This document shows positions 35,481 to 44,203 of a DNA stretch of 64,000 nt, piece by piece. Position numbers and translations under genes: made by a program. The notes below the pieces were generated by a model, which was not told the origin of the DNA, did no database searches, and was given only the letters and a program-made list of their open reading frames with translations. This DNA comes from Burkholderia ambifaria AMMD (GTDB lineage Bacteria; Pseudomonadota; Gammaproteobacteria; Burkholderiales; Burkholderiaceae): contig NC_008391.1 in assembly GCF_000203915.1 (NCBI RefSeq), forward strand, positions 2,232,001-2,296,000, read 5' to 3'. The stretch's first letter is position 1, and each line of letters starts with the position of its first letter.

Positions 35481-37274
35481 CTTATCAATATCCGTCCCCC
35501 GCGCCAACGCCGCGTGATAAGCCAGCAATTGCATCGGCACCGTATGCAGAATCGGCGAAAGCGGCCCGTAGTACTCGTTGAGCCGAATCACCTCGATCCC
35601 TTCGCTCGGCATCAACCCGCAGTCCACATCCGCGAACACAAAAAGCCTGCCATTGCGCGCACTGACTTCATGCATGTTCGACCGAAGCTTCTCGAGCAGC
35701 GCATCATTCGGCGCCACCGCAATAACCGGCATTTCATTACTGACCAACGCCAGCGGCCCGTGCTTCAACTCCCCGGCGGGATAAGCCTCCGCGTGGATAT
35801 ACGAAATCTCCTTCATCTTCAGCGCGCCTTCGAGCGCGATCGGATAATGCATCCCGCGTCCGAGAAACAGCATGTTGTCGCGTCGCGCGAGCAACTCCGA
35901 CCAGCCCATGATCTGCGGCTCCAGCGCGAGCACCTTCGACATCGCATCGGGCAGATGCCGCAGCGCACGCAGATGCGCCTTCTCCTCGTCTTCACTCAAC
36001 CGCCCGCGCACCTGCGCAAGCGCCAGCGTGAGCAGAAACAACGCGACGAGCTGCGTCGTGAACGCCTTCGTCGACGCCACGCCGATCTCGATCCCCGCAC
36101 GCGTGACGAACTGCAGCGCGCATTCGCGCATCAGCGCACTCGTCGCGACGTTGCAGATCGCGAGCGTATGCATCATTCCGCGCTGCTTCGCGACATGCAC
36201 GGCGCCGAGCACGTCGGCCGTCTCGCCGCTCTGCGACACCGCGACGACCAGCGTGCGCGGATTCGGCACGCTGTCGCGATAACGAAACTCGCTCGCAATC
36301 TCGACACTCGCCGGCAGCTTCGCGATGCTCTCGATCCAGTACTTCGCGGTCAGCGCCGCGTGATAACTGCCGCCGCACGCGAGCAGCAACACCGAATCGA
36401 CATCGTTGAACACGCGCCACGCGCCGTCGCCGAACAGCTCCGGCATGATCGACGCGACGTCGAGCAGCGTATCGGCCACGGCCTGCGGCTGCTCGAAGAT
36501 TTCCTTCTGCATGTAGTAGCGATACGACCCAAGATCGGCCGCGCCGCTGTGCGCCGCCACCCGCTGTACCGCGCGCTCGACGCGCTGGCCGGCCGCATCG
36601 ACGATCCAGTAGCGATGCAGCTGGATATCGGCGACGTCACCGTTCTCCAGATACGCGATGCGATCGGTGATGCCCGACAACGCGATCGCATCCGACGCGA
36701 GGAAATTCTCGCCATCGCCGACGCCGACGACGAGCGGCATCCCGTCGCGCGCACCGACGATGCGGTGCGGCTCGTCGCGGCACATCACCGCGATCGCGTA
36801 GCTGCCGCGCAGTCGCGCGACCGCGCGGCGCACCGCATCGAACAGGTCGCCGTCGTACAGGTGATCGATCAGGTGCGCGATCGCCTCGCTGTCGGTCTGG
36901 CTCGCGAACACGTAGCCATGCGCCTGCAGCTCCGCGCGCAGTTGATCGCAGTTCTCGATGATCCCGTTGTGCGACAGCGCGATGCGCGCGTTGTCGTCGC
37001 TCGGCGAGAAGTGCGGATGCGCATTGAGCGTGACGGGCGCGCCGTGCGTCGCCCAGCGCGTATGCGCGATGCCGGTATAGCCCGACAGCGCTTGCGCGGC
37101 GATCTCGCGCTGCAGGTTGGCGACGCGGTCGACGCTGCGTGCGCGTGCCAGCGCTCGGTCGCGATAGACCACGACGCCGCACGAATCGTAGCCGCGGTAT
37201 TCGAGCCGCTTCAGCCCGTCGACGAGGTTCGGCAGGATGTCCCGCTGGGCAACCGCCCCGACAATTCCACACAT
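35445..37274 (-). CDS. glmS: Glutamine--fructose-6-phosphate aminotransferase
   Basis: The 609-residue enzyme that makes glucosamine-6-phosphate from fructose-6-phosphate and glutamine, the first step to cell-wall amino sugars. The N-terminal glutaminase has the nucleophile Cys directly after Met (MCGIVGAV), then RGYDSCGV and [10 protein letters not shown]. The two SIS domains follow ([20 protein letters not shown]), and the end SVTVE is the standard one. Length is normal. It diverges from an Lrp-type gene across 156 bases that hold two operator-like palindromes. Burkholderia genomes often carry more than one glmS, so this may not be the only copy. Confidence 0.97.
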   Translation of the reverse strand: MCGIVGAVAQRDILPNLVDGLKRLEYRGYDSCGVVVYRDRALARARSVDRVANLQREIAAQALSGYTGIAHTRWATHGAPVTLNAHPHFSPSDDNARIALSHNGIIENCDQLRAELQAHGYVFASQTDSEAIAHLIDHLYDGDLFDAVRRAVARLRGSYAIAVMCRDEPHRIVGARDGMPLVVGVGDGENFLASDAIALSGITDRIAYLENGDVADIQLHRYWIVDAAGQRVERAVQRVAAHSGAADLGSYRYYMQKEIFEQPQAVADTLLDVASIMPELFGDGAWRVFNDVDSVLLLACGGSYHAALTAKYWIESIAKLPASVEIASEFRYRDSVPNPRTLVVAVSQSGETADVLGAVHVAKQRGMMHTLAICNVATSALMRECALQFVTRAGIEIGVASTKAFTTQLVALFLLTLALAQVRGRLSEDEEKAHLRALRHLPDAMSKVLALEPQIMGWSELLARRDNMLFLGRGMHYPIALEGALKMKEISYIHAEAYPAGELKHGPLALVSNEMPVIAVAPNDALLEKLRSNMHEVSARNGRLFVFADVDCGLMPSEGIEVIRLNEYYGPLSPILHTVPMQLLAYHAALARGTDIDKPRNLAKSVTVE

Positions 37275-37332
37275 ATCGCGCTCCGTTAATGTCCTGTCTG
37301 GACCCGTGACAGCGATGGTAGAGGCGAGCGTA

Positions 37333-37347
37333 TGGAATTAAATTTCA
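37333..37347. promoter_or_regulatory. Lrp-type palindrome 1
   Basis: TGGAATTAAATTTCA, one base from the perfect palindrome TGAAATTAAATTTCA found 59 bases further on. It lies on the glmS side of the shared promoter region. Confidence 0.6.
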
Positions 37348-37391
37348 AAATATATCGGTAAATGAAACGAGACGGCGATAAGCTATCATGT

Positions 37392-37406
37392 TGAAATTAA
37401 ATTTCA
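37392..37406. promoter_or_regulatory. Lrp-type palindrome 2
   Basis: TGAAATTAAATTTCA is a palindrome that ends 24 bases before the Lrp start codon. A near-copy stands 59 bases upstream, about six helical turns, as expected for an Lrp octamer wrapping DNA. Confidence 0.65.
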
Positions 37407-37430
37407 CGCCCTGACCGGAAGGAGCCGCCA

Positions 37431-37922
37431 ATGGCCGGCATCACGCGCGACGATCTCGACCTGCGCATTCTCGCGATCCTGCAGGACGACGCATCGGTGT
37501 CGAACCTGCAACTGGCCGAGCGTGCGCTGTCGTCGCCGCCGACCTGCATGCGCCGCGTGCGGCGGCTGACGGAGGCGGGCGTGATCCGCCGCCAGGTGGC
37601 GGTGCTCGATCCGGTCGCGATCGGCACGGCGGTCACGGCGTTGATCGAGATCAGCCTCGACCGGCAGACGGCCGAAGACTACGACGCGTTCGAAGCCTAC
37701 GTGTGTGCGGAGCCGGCGGTCACGCAGTGCTACCGCGTGTCGCCGGGGCCGGACTTCGTGGTGATTGCCGATCTGGCCGACGTCGCCGAATACGACGAAT
37801 TCGCGCGGAGGCTGTTCACCGGCGCATCGAACGTGCGCAACGTGCGGACGTTCTTCTCGACGCATCGCGCGAAGTTCGAGGCGAACGCGCGGGTCGCGCA
37901 TGCGATGCGCAAGCGCGCATAG
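37431..37922 (+). CDS. Lrp/AsnC-family transcriptional regulator
   Basis: A 163-residue Lrp/AsnC regulator. The helix-turn-helix is RDDLDLRILAILQDDASVSN with PPTCMRRVRRLTEAGVI, and the C-terminal RAM ligand domain runs from about residue 70 (TALIEISLDRQT, CYRVSPGPDFVVIAD). GGAG precedes the ATG. The two matching palindromes upstream point to autoregulation and perhaps control of the divergent glmS. The ligand is probably an amino acid. Confidence 0.93.
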   Translation: MAGITRDDLDLRILAILQDDASVSNLQLAERALSSPPTCMRRVRRLTEAGVIRRQVAVLDPVAIGTAVTALIEISLDRQTAEDYDAFEAYVCAEPAVTQCYRVSPGPDFVVIADLADVAEYDEFARRLFTGASNVRNVRTFFSTHRAKFEANARVAHAMRKRA

Positions 37923-37951
37923 CGTGAGGTGAACGCGTCATTCGTCTTACG

Positions 37952-38806
37952 TCACACCGTTGCGCCCGCATCGGCCAGTTGCAGCGGCTTCCCGTATCCG
38001 AAGCAATGCGCGGGCTCCGGAAACACGCGGTGCCGCACGTCATGCGCGTACTGGCGGATCGCGTCGCGCATCACCGCATTCGCATCCGCGTAACGCTTCA
38101 CGAAGCGCGGCGTGTACGCATCGAACGCGCCGATCATGTCCTCGGTCACGAGCACTTGCCCGTCGCACGCGGGCGATGCGCCGATGCCGATCGTCGGGAT
38201 CGTCAGCGTTCCGGTCAGGTGGCGCGCGAGCGCCTCGGCAGTGCCTTCGATCACGACGCTGAACGCGCCGGCCCGTTCGGCAGCACACGCGGCGTCGAAC
38301 ACCTGCGCGGCCGAAAGCGGGTCCATCCCCTGCGCGCGAAAGCCGCCCGCCGCGTTGGCCTGCTGCGGCATGAGGCCGACATGCGCCATCACCGGAATGC
38401 CGCGCTCGGTCAGGAAGCGGATCGTATCGGTCATCTCGCAGCCGCCTTCGAGCTTCACGGCCTGCGCGCCGGTTTCGGCGAGCAGCCGCGCGGCGGAGCG
38501 GTACGCCTGCGCGGGCGATTCCTGGAACGTGGAGAACGGCAGGTCGACGACAACGCACGCCTGCGCGGCGCCGCGCACGACGGCCGCGCCGTGTGCAATC
38601 ATCATGTCGAGCGTGACGCGCAGCGTATCGGGCATCCCGTACAGCACCATGCCGACGGAGTCGCCGACGATGATCACGTCGGCCACGTCGTGGACGAGTT
38701 TTGCCATTGGCGCGGAATACGCGGTCAGCGACACGAGGCTGCCGATCCCTTTGGTCGAGCGGATCGCGGTGACGGTCTTGCGGGTGATGCGGGTATGAGC
38801 GCTCAT
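37952..38806 (-). CDS. panB: 3-methyl-2-oxobutanoate hydroxymethyltransferase
   Basis: A 284-residue ketopantoate hydroxymethyltransferase, which adds a one-carbon unit to 2-oxoisovalerate on the way to pantothenate and CoA. The family motifs [24 protein letters not shown] (Mg-binding Asp), VKLEGG and HVGLMPQQ are present, as is the catalytic glutamate region [11 protein letters not shown]. Start at 38806 is preferred since the preceding residues of the open frame look unlike the family. No panC or panD is adjacent, so it may be a second, stand-alone copy. It lies head to head with an AraC-type gene. Confidence 0.93.
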   Translation of the reverse strand: MSAHTRITRKTVTAIRSTKGIGSLVSLTAYSAPMAKLVHDVADVIIVGDSVGMVLYGMPDTLRVTLDMMIAHGAAVVRGAAQACVVVDLPFSTFQESPAQAYRSAARLLAETGAQAVKLEGGCEMTDTIRFLTERGIPVMAHVGLMPQQANAAGGFRAQGMDPLSAAQVFDAACAAERAGAFSVVIEGTAEALARHLTGTLTIPTIGIGASPACDGQVLVTEDMIGAFDAYTPRFVKRYADANAVMRDAIRQYAHDVRHRVFPEPAHCFGYGKPLQLADAGATV

Positions 38807-38883
38807 GAACGGAAGCCGTGTGAAAGAAGAGCCGCAACGGTAGCATCGCGCTCGTTCGTGCAATGACCTTCGGAGGACGTCTT

Positions 38884-39702
38884 ATGTTGCTGGCAGGACA
38901 ACCCGGCGACCCATACGCAGTGCCCCCGATGACGCGCCTGCCGAGGCCGCTATACGTGCGCGCCTTCGGGATTCCCGGCAACGTGAGCGTCGATGCGCAC
39001 AGTCATCCGTGGGCCCAGCTCATGTATGCGACGAGCGGTGTGCTCGAGGTGTCGACGCCATCGGGCCGGCAACTGCTGCCGCCGCACTATGCGATGTGGA
39101 TTCCGCCGCACGTGCCGCATGCGGTATCGACGCGCGATTGCGTCGCGTTCCACAGCCTGTATCTCGATGCGGCGATCGCACGGAGCGACGTGAACGACGA
39201 TTGCACGATCCTCTGCATGACGCCGCTGCTGCGCGAGCTGGTGATCGCGACTCGCGAATTGCCGGTGAATTACGACGAGACGGGGCCGGACGGTGCGCTC
39301 GTGTGCGTGATCGCGGACCGGATCGCCCGCATGCAGCCCGCGCCGCTCACGGTGCCGCTGCCGCGCGATCCGCGCCTGCTGAAAATCGCGCGCGCATTGC
39401 ATGCGGCGCCGGGCGATACGCGCAGTCTCGACGAATGGGGCCATCAGGTCGGCGCGACGCGGCGCACGCTGTCGCGGCTGTTCCGGCAGGACACGGGGCT
39501 GTCGTTCACCGAATGGCGGCAGGCCGTGCGGCTGCTCGCGTCGCTGCCGCTGCTCGACGCGGGCGAGCCGATCGGCACGGTGGCCGCGCGACTGGGTTAC
39601 GACTCGACATCGTCGTTCATCGCGCTGTTCCAGGCGAAATTCCGCGTGACGCCCGGCGCGTATGCGAAGCGTGAAGCGCGTCGGCCCGTGTTGAGCGCGT
39701 GA
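38884..39702 (+). CDS. AraC-family transcriptional regulator with cupin sensor
   Basis: A 272-residue regulator. The cupin-type N-terminal domain reads DAHSHPWAQLMYATSGVLEV and HYAMWIPPHVPHAVS, and the AraC helix-turn-helix pair is at the end (WGHQVGATRRTLSRLFRQDT, VAARLGYDSTSSFIALFQAK). The ATG at 38884 is chosen for the GGAGG before it. It diverges from panB with a 77-base gap, which makes panB or the regulator itself the nearest target. The inducer is unknown. Confidence 0.92.
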   Translation: MLLAGQPGDPYAVPPMTRLPRPLYVRAFGIPGNVSVDAHSHPWAQLMYATSGVLEVSTPSGRQLLPPHYAMWIPPHVPHAVSTRDCVAFHSLYLDAAIARSDVNDDCTILCMTPLLRELVIATRELPVNYDETGPDGALVCVIADRIARMQPAPLTVPLPRDPRLLKIARALHAAPGDTRSLDEWGHQVGATRRTLSRLFRQDTGLSFTEWRQAVRLLASLPLLDAGEPIGTVAARLGYDSTSSFIALFQAKFRVTPGAYAKREARRPVLSA

Positions 39703-39715
39703 CGCGCGGCATGGG

Positions 39716-40249
39716 TCAGAACCCGAGCGTCTGCTGCACCGGATGACGCTCGCCGGGCGCGAACCCGGCGCCTTCGAGCGACAACAACGCGCGTTTCCGT
39801 TCAATCCCGCCCGCATAACCGGTCAGGCTGCCCGACGCGCCGATCACGCGATGGCACGGCACCATGATCGACACCGGGTTGCGGCCGACCGCGCCGCCGA
39901 CGGCACGCGCGGCACTCATCGGCAGCCCGACGCGTTCGGTGATGTCGCCGTACGACACGAGCTCGCCGAACGGAATCGCGAGCAGTTCCTTCCACACGCT
40001 GCGCTGAAACGCGGTGCCGCGCAGATGAATCGGCACCGAGAAGGTTTCGCGCGTGCCGGTGAAATAGTCGGCGACTTCGTCGGCGACCTTGCGCGCGAGC
40101 GGCGGCACATTGCGCGCGTCCGCTTTCGGCGCGATCGCCAGCGACGGATAGTATTTCTGGCCGACGAAGAACAGACCCGTCAGCGCATCGTCCTCGATAC
40201 GAATGGCGATGTCGCCCAGCGGGCTCGGAATCAGATGAGCGAGAGTCAT
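39716..40249 (-). CDS. ogt: Methylated-DNA--protein-cysteine methyltransferase
   Basis: A 177-residue O6-alkylguanine DNA repair protein. The acceptor cysteine is in IMVPCHRVIGASG, and the arginine finger region reads SYGDITERVGLPMSAARAVG. The N-terminal ribonuclease-like domain matches Ogt rather than the Ada fusion. It acts once and is used up. It lies downstream of the RES/Xre pair in the same direction with a 13-base gap from the RES gene and may be read through from it. Confidence 0.95.
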   Translation of the reverse strand: MTLAHLIPSPLGDIAIRIEDDALTGLFFVGQKYYPSLAIAPKADARNVPPLARKVADEVADYFTGTRETFSVPIHLRGTAFQRSVWKELLAIPFGELVSYGDITERVGLPMSAARAVGGAVGRNPVSIMVPCHRVIGASGSLTGYAGGIERKRALLSLEGAGFAPGERHPVQQTLGF

Positions 40250-40262
40250 CGCGAAAGTTCTC

Positions 40263-40736
40263 CTATGACTGTCCGGCCAGCGGCATCACAAACAGCCGCT
40301 CATCCCACACGACGGGTTGCGGCTCGTTCACGACGATTCGCGCGGCGTCGGGATGCGCGGGATTCACCAGCACGTTGGACTCCGCTCGGACGACAACGGA
40401 AGGCACGACCAGGATCGCGGTGCGGGATTCGGTCAGCCATGCGTCACCGAACCGACGCGCCTCCTGCAGTGCAGCCGCATTCCATCCAACCGGCAAGGTT
40501 TCCGCCGTATGGCGTTCAACGGGAACATCGTCGGGAACCGTTGCTTCGACCCATCCGTGTGTCTTGGGCACCTTGCCGATGCGCGCGTGCACGAGCACCT
40601 CGAGCATCGCGCCCGCGAAGGTCGATGCCGCATAGATCACCGGGCGGCCCGGACTATTGAAGCGGCCGCCGACCAGCATCGCGCCGGTACCGCTCCAGAT
40701 CGCGTGTCGCGTGTCGGCAATGCGGAACAGCTTCAT
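40263..40736 (-). CDS. RES-domain toxin
   Basis: A 157-residue RES toxin. This family breaks down NAD+ in the host cell and is held in check by a paired Xre/ParS-type antitoxin. The Arg near the start (MKLFRIADTRHA), the following GGRFNSPGRPVIYAAST block and the downstream LEVLVHA match the RES core. Its ATG overlaps the antitoxin stop codon by four bases (ATGA), which is the usual arrangement with antitoxin first. Confidence 0.92.
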   Translation of the reverse strand: MKLFRIADTRHAIWSGTGAMLVGGRFNSPGRPVIYAASTFAGAMLEVLVHARIGKVPKTHGWVEATVPDDVPVERHTAETLPVGWNAAALQEARRFGDAWLTESRTAILVVPSVVVRAESNVLVNPAHPDAARIVVNEPQPVVWDERLFVMPLAGQS

Positions 40737-41161
40737 GCCGGCAGCCCATAGAACAGTTTCCAGAGCAGCTCTTCGACTCGGCGCGCACCGAGCTCGGTCA
40801 GCGCGACATCGAGCGGCGCGCGCCCCTCGAGTTCCGGATGCGGCGTCGACAGGAATTCCCGCGCGTCTTCTTCGTCATTCCAGACGTAGGTGGTCGTCGC
40901 AACGATCCGGGCCAGGCGCTCGGTCTTCTCCGATTCGTCTTGCGTCAGTCGATCGCGGCGGCGCTTATAGGTCGCCTCGGGGATGATGCGGGCGAGGAGC
41001 GCACGCCGAGCGTCGGCACCTTGCGTCGCATGTTCGACGCCGGCGCGCAGGGCAGACTTCGGCAGGCCTTCGCGCACAAGCGCCTCGAGCTCGGCCAGCG
41101 TATGCGGAACGGGGTGCAGATCCATGACCGCGGCCACCGCTTCAGGGGTAACGAGTGACAT
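40733..41161 (-). CDS. Xre/ParS-type antitoxin (DUF2384)
   Basis: A 142-residue antitoxin partner of the RES toxin. The C-terminal DUF2384 part is clear (TTYVWNDEEDAREFLSTPHP, then PLDVALTELGARRVEELLWK), and it would bind and cover the toxin active site. The start is the ATG at 41161, preceded by GGGAG; an in-frame codon eight residues upstream lacks this. It should repress its own operon through the palindrome at 41179-41192. Confidence 0.92.
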   Translation of the reverse strand: MSLVTPEAVAAVMDLHPVPHTLAELEALVREGLPKSALRAGVEHATQGADARRALLARIIPEATYKRRRDRLTQDESEKTERLARIVATTTYVWNDEEDAREFLSTPHPELEGRAPLDVALTELGARRVEELLWKLFYGLPA

Positions 41162-41178
41162 GGCCGACTCCCGATAAG

Positions 41179-41214
41179 GTATCAAATGATACTTGATTAT
41201 AGGCCATATGATAC
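41179..41214 (-). promoter_or_regulatory. Promoter and operator of the antitoxin-toxin operon
   Basis: A perfect 14-base palindrome GTATCAAATGATAC (41179-41192) lies just before the antitoxin gene and a third half-site TGATAC is at 41209-41214. Between them, on the minus strand, is TATAAT (41196-41201), a consensus -10 box. Binding here would block the promoter, the normal autorepression of such pairs. Confidence 0.75.
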
Positions 41215-41593
41215 CGCGCGCGATATGCGCATGCGACGACTGTCAACCATCGTCGCCGCCGATTCCGGCCGGAATCGGGCCGGTGTATCGGCGCGCGGGT
41301 TCGCGTCATGCCCCCGTTTTGCCTACAGGAAAATTCCGGAAAAACGATTAATGCCAATCTGCGAAACAGTCGTCTTTTTTTGCGCGGCCAATTTCGAGAT
41401 GACTCATCGAAATCCCCGACTGACACGGCACCCGGCCACGCCCTATTCTTTGAAAAACGTTTTCCATGAAACTCGACGGGCAATCGGCCGCGCTACGAAA
41501 GGGCGGGGCGCCGCCCGTCCCGGCGCCCGTCGCCGGTCACGGACAGGCAACAACTTGCGGCGCGACGGGCGCGGCCGCGTATCGGAGACACTC
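41215..41593. other. Spacer between antitoxin and ExuT-like gene
   Basis: About 380 bases that hold the LacI-type operator at 41452-41465 and the promoter and leader of the transporter. The longer open frame that runs through it has no family-like sequence. Confidence 0.6.
41452..41465. promoter_or_regulatory. LacI-type operator before the uronate transporter
   Basis: GAAAAACGTTTTCC, one base from the perfect palindrome GGAAAACGTTTTCC at 44120-44133. The central CG and the A/T arms are typical of LacI/GalR family sites. Confidence 0.75.
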
Positions 41594-42886
41594 ATGCAAT
41601 CTGCCGTCGTCGGCGCGGTGCGCGCCGCCGCCAGCCGCTATCGCTGGACCGTCTGCGCGCTGCTGTTCTTCGCGACCGTCATCAACTACATGGATCGCCA
41701 GATCCTCGGCCTGCTCGCGCCGATGCTCCAGCACGACATCGGCTGGAGCCAGGTGCAGTACGGCCGCATCGTGATGGCGTTTTCGGCGTTCTACGCGATC
41801 GGCCTGCTTTGCTTCGGTCGCATCGTCGACTGGCTCGGCACGCGCATCTCGTATGCGGTCGCGATGCTGGTGTGGAGCATCGCGGCGATGATGCACGCGA
41901 TGGTCGGATCGGTGATGGGCTTCGCGGCGGTGCGCGCGTTGCTCGGGATCGGCGAGGGCGGCAACTTCCCGGCCGCGATCAAGACCACGGCCGAATGGTT
42001 TCCGCGCCGCGAGCGCGCGCTCGCCACCGGCATCTTCAACTCGGGCGCGAACATCGGTGCGGTGTTCGCGCCCGCGATCATCCCGGCGATCGCGGTGGCC
42101 TACGGGTGGCGCGCGGCGTTCGTGATCGTCGGCGCGATCGGCATCGTGTGGCTCGCGGTGTGGCTGGTGCTGTATCGCAAGGCCGACACGCGCGCACTCG
42201 CCGAGGCCTACGACGAGCCGCGCGACGAAGCCGAAGCGCTCGACGCGGCGAACGTGAACGCCGGTGCGCCACGCTGGGGCGAGCTGATCCGCAAGCGCGA
42301 GACGTGGGCGTTCCTGATCGGCAAGTTCCTCACCGACCCGGTGTGGTGGTTCTATCTGTTCTGGCTGCCGAAGTGGCTCAACGAGTCGCGCGGGATGGAC
42401 ATGCAGCATATCGGCCTGCCGCTCGTGTGCATCTATGCGCTGACGACGATCGGCAGCATCGGCGGCGGCTGGCTGTCGTCGGCGTTGCTGCGCGCGGGCT
42501 GGAGTGTGAACGGCGCGCGCAAGACGGCGATGCTGATCTGCGCATGCTGCGTGCTGCCGATTGCGTTCGTGTCGCAGGTGCAGAACCTGTGGATCGCGGT
42601 GCTGATCGTCGGTCTCGCCGCGGCCGCGCACCAGGGCTGGTCGGCGAACCTGTTCACGACGGCGTCCGACCTGTTCCCGCGCCGTGCGGTCGCGTCGGTG
42701 GTCGGCATCGGCGGGATGGCGGGCTCGATCGGCGGCGTGCTGTTCTCGGAAGTGATCGGCCAGGTGCTGCAACGCACGGGCCACTACTGGGTGCTGTTCG
42801 CGATCGGCGCGCTGGCCTACCTGCTCGCGCTGGCGGTCATGCACGTGCTCACGCCGAAGATGAAGCCCGCGAAGCTCGACGCGTAA
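41594..42886 (+). CDS. MFS transporter, ExuT/ACS-type (probably hexuronate)
   Basis: A 430-residue MFS permease of the anion:cation symporter family that includes the hexuronate transporter ExuT. Typical parts are FFATVINYMDRQILGLLAP at helix 1, LLGIGEGGNFPAAIKTTAEW and FPRRERALATGIFNSG. ATG at 41594 has GGAG before it and gives the family start. It shares a LacI operator with the uronate dehydrogenase gene across the LacI gene, so the likely substrate is galacturonate or glucuronate. A bidirectional-looking hairpin with a T-run follows it. Confidence 0.92.
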   Translation: MQSAVVGAVRAAASRYRWTVCALLFFATVINYMDRQILGLLAPMLQHDIGWSQVQYGRIVMAFSAFYAIGLLCFGRIVDWLGTRISYAVAMLVWSIAAMMHAMVGSVMGFAAVRALLGIGEGGNFPAAIKTTAEWFPRRERALATGIFNSGANIGAVFAPAIIPAIAVAYGWRAAFVIVGAIGIVWLAVWLVLYRKADTRALAEAYDEPRDEAEALDAANVNAGAPRWGELIRKRETWAFLIGKFLTDPVWWFYLFWLPKWLNESRGMDMQHIGLPLVCIYALTTIGSIGGGWLSSALLRAGWSVNGARKTAMLICACCVLPIAFVSQVQNLWIAVLIVGLAAAAHQGWSANLFTTASDLFPRRAVASVVGIGGMAGSIGGVLFSEVIGQVLQRTGHYWVLFAIGALAYLLALAVMHVLTPKMKPAKLDA

Positions 42887-42911
42887 TTGCATGTTCGCGT
42901 ATTGGCAAACG

Positions 42912-42939
42912 AACGCGCCGCCCGGAGGCGGCGCGTTTT
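42912..42939 (+). terminator. Terminator after the uronate transporter
   Basis: Eleven-base arms AACGCGCCGCC / GGCGGCGCGTT with a CGGA loop, ending in TTTT. It separates the transporter from the convergent LacI gene. Confidence 0.9.
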
Positions 42940-42985
42940 CATGTGCGGGGCGAGGAAGCGCCGGGTATCGCAGCGGGCGCGTGCG

Positions 42986-43978
42986 TCAGCCGACCGCGGC
43001 CGTCGATGCGCGCATGATCAGCCGCGGCTCGAACGTCGAATAGCTTGCGTCGGTGCGCCCGGCGAGCGCGTCGATCAGCTTCTGCATCGCGAGCTCGCCC
43101 ATGTTCTCGCTCTGGATGTCGATGGTGGTCAGCGCGGGCGCCGCGTATTCGCCGTACGGCACGTTGTCGACGCCGGCGACCGACACGTCCTGCGGCAGCC
43201 GGAACCCGAGCGACGCGGCTTCCTTCATGAAGCCGAGCGCGATCAGGTCGTTGTAGCAGATCACCGCCTGCGGACGCTGCGGCCCGAGCATCACGCGCGA
43301 GCATGCGCGCTCGCCGGCCTCGGCGGTCGGCGCATGCGCATCGTGCACGTCGAGCGTAAGGCCTGCCTCGGCGAGACAGTCGCGCGCGCCCTGGATCCGT
43401 TCGTCGTTCACGCGCGCCGGCCCGAAGCCGAGGTACGCGATGTGCGTATGGCCGAGATTGAGCAGGTGACGCGCGAGCATGTAGGTGGCGAGCCGGTTGT
43501 CGATGCCGACGCTCGGAATCGGCAGGCCGGGGCTGCGCCGCAGCAGCACGAGCGGCTTGTGCAGGTCGAGCATCCAGCCGGCTTCCTCGTCGGGCATCCG
43601 CGTGCTGACGATCAGCCCGTCGACGCGCTGCGCGAGCGCCTCGATCAGCGAGCGTTCGCGCGCCTGATTCTCTTCGGTATCGACGAGCAGCAGCGTGTAG
43701 TCATGCTGGAGCGCGACGCGGTTCGCGCCTTTGACGACGTTCGTGAAATACGGGTTGCTGATATCGAGGATCACGACGCCGATGGTGCGCGTGCGTCCGG
43801 TGATCATCGAGCGCGCGAGCGGGTTCGAACGATAGCCGAGCCGCTCGATCGATTCCTTGAGCCGCGCCTCGACGGCCGGGGAAAAGCGCTGGGTGCCGTT
43901 CACGTACTTGGATACCGTCGCGACCGACACGCCGGCTTCCGCCGCCACGTCGCGGATCGTCGGGGAAACTTTTTTCAT
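42986..43978 (-). CDS. LacI-family regulator of the uronate genes
   Basis: A 330-residue LacI/GalR repressor. The DNA-binding head is IRDVAAEAGVSVATVSKYVN with the hinge LGYRSNPLARSMITG, and the sugar-binding domain follows (IGVVILDISNPYF). The ATG at 43978 is chosen because it gives the standard LacI start. The gene lies between the transporter and the dehydrogenase, and its promoter side faces the operator GGAAAACGTTTTCC at 44120-44133. It should repress both neighbours and perhaps itself until a uronate-derived sugar is present. Confidence 0.93.
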   Translation of the reverse strand: MKKVSPTIRDVAAEAGVSVATVSKYVNGTQRFSPAVEARLKESIERLGYRSNPLARSMITGRTRTIGVVILDISNPYFTNVVKGANRVALQHDYTLLLVDTEENQARERSLIEALAQRVDGLIVSTRMPDEEAGWMLDLHKPLVLLRRSPGLPIPSVGIDNRLATYMLARHLLNLGHTHIAYLGFGPARVNDERIQGARDCLAEAGLTLDVHDAHAPTAEAGERACSRVMLGPQRPQAVICYNDLIALGFMKEAASLGFRLPQDVSVAGVDNVPYGEYAAPALTTIDIQSENMGELAMQKLIDALAGRTDASYSTFEPRLIMRASTAAVG

Positions 43979-44119
43979 GAAGAGGGTAACGTTTTCGTTC
44001 CGTTGCCCCGGATTGTGGCAGAAAAAGCCGGCACCCGGCCACCGGCCGATATCGGGAAAATGCGGATGGCTGCGGGCGGGTTCAAGCATTGACGGTCGGC
44101 TTTCGTCCCGCGTATAGTT

Positions 44120-44133
44120 GGAAAACGTTTTCC
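44120..44133. promoter_or_regulatory. LacI-type operator between lacI-type gene and udh
   Basis: GGAAAACGTTTTCC is a perfect 14-base palindrome in the divergent promoter region, and a one-base variant precedes the transporter at 41452-41465. Confidence 0.82.
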
Positions 44134-44203
44134 GATTTCGGCTGATTTCACCGACTTCGGGCAACTTTCCGGACACCCTTCAGGACAGATTCAAGGAGAC
44201 TCG

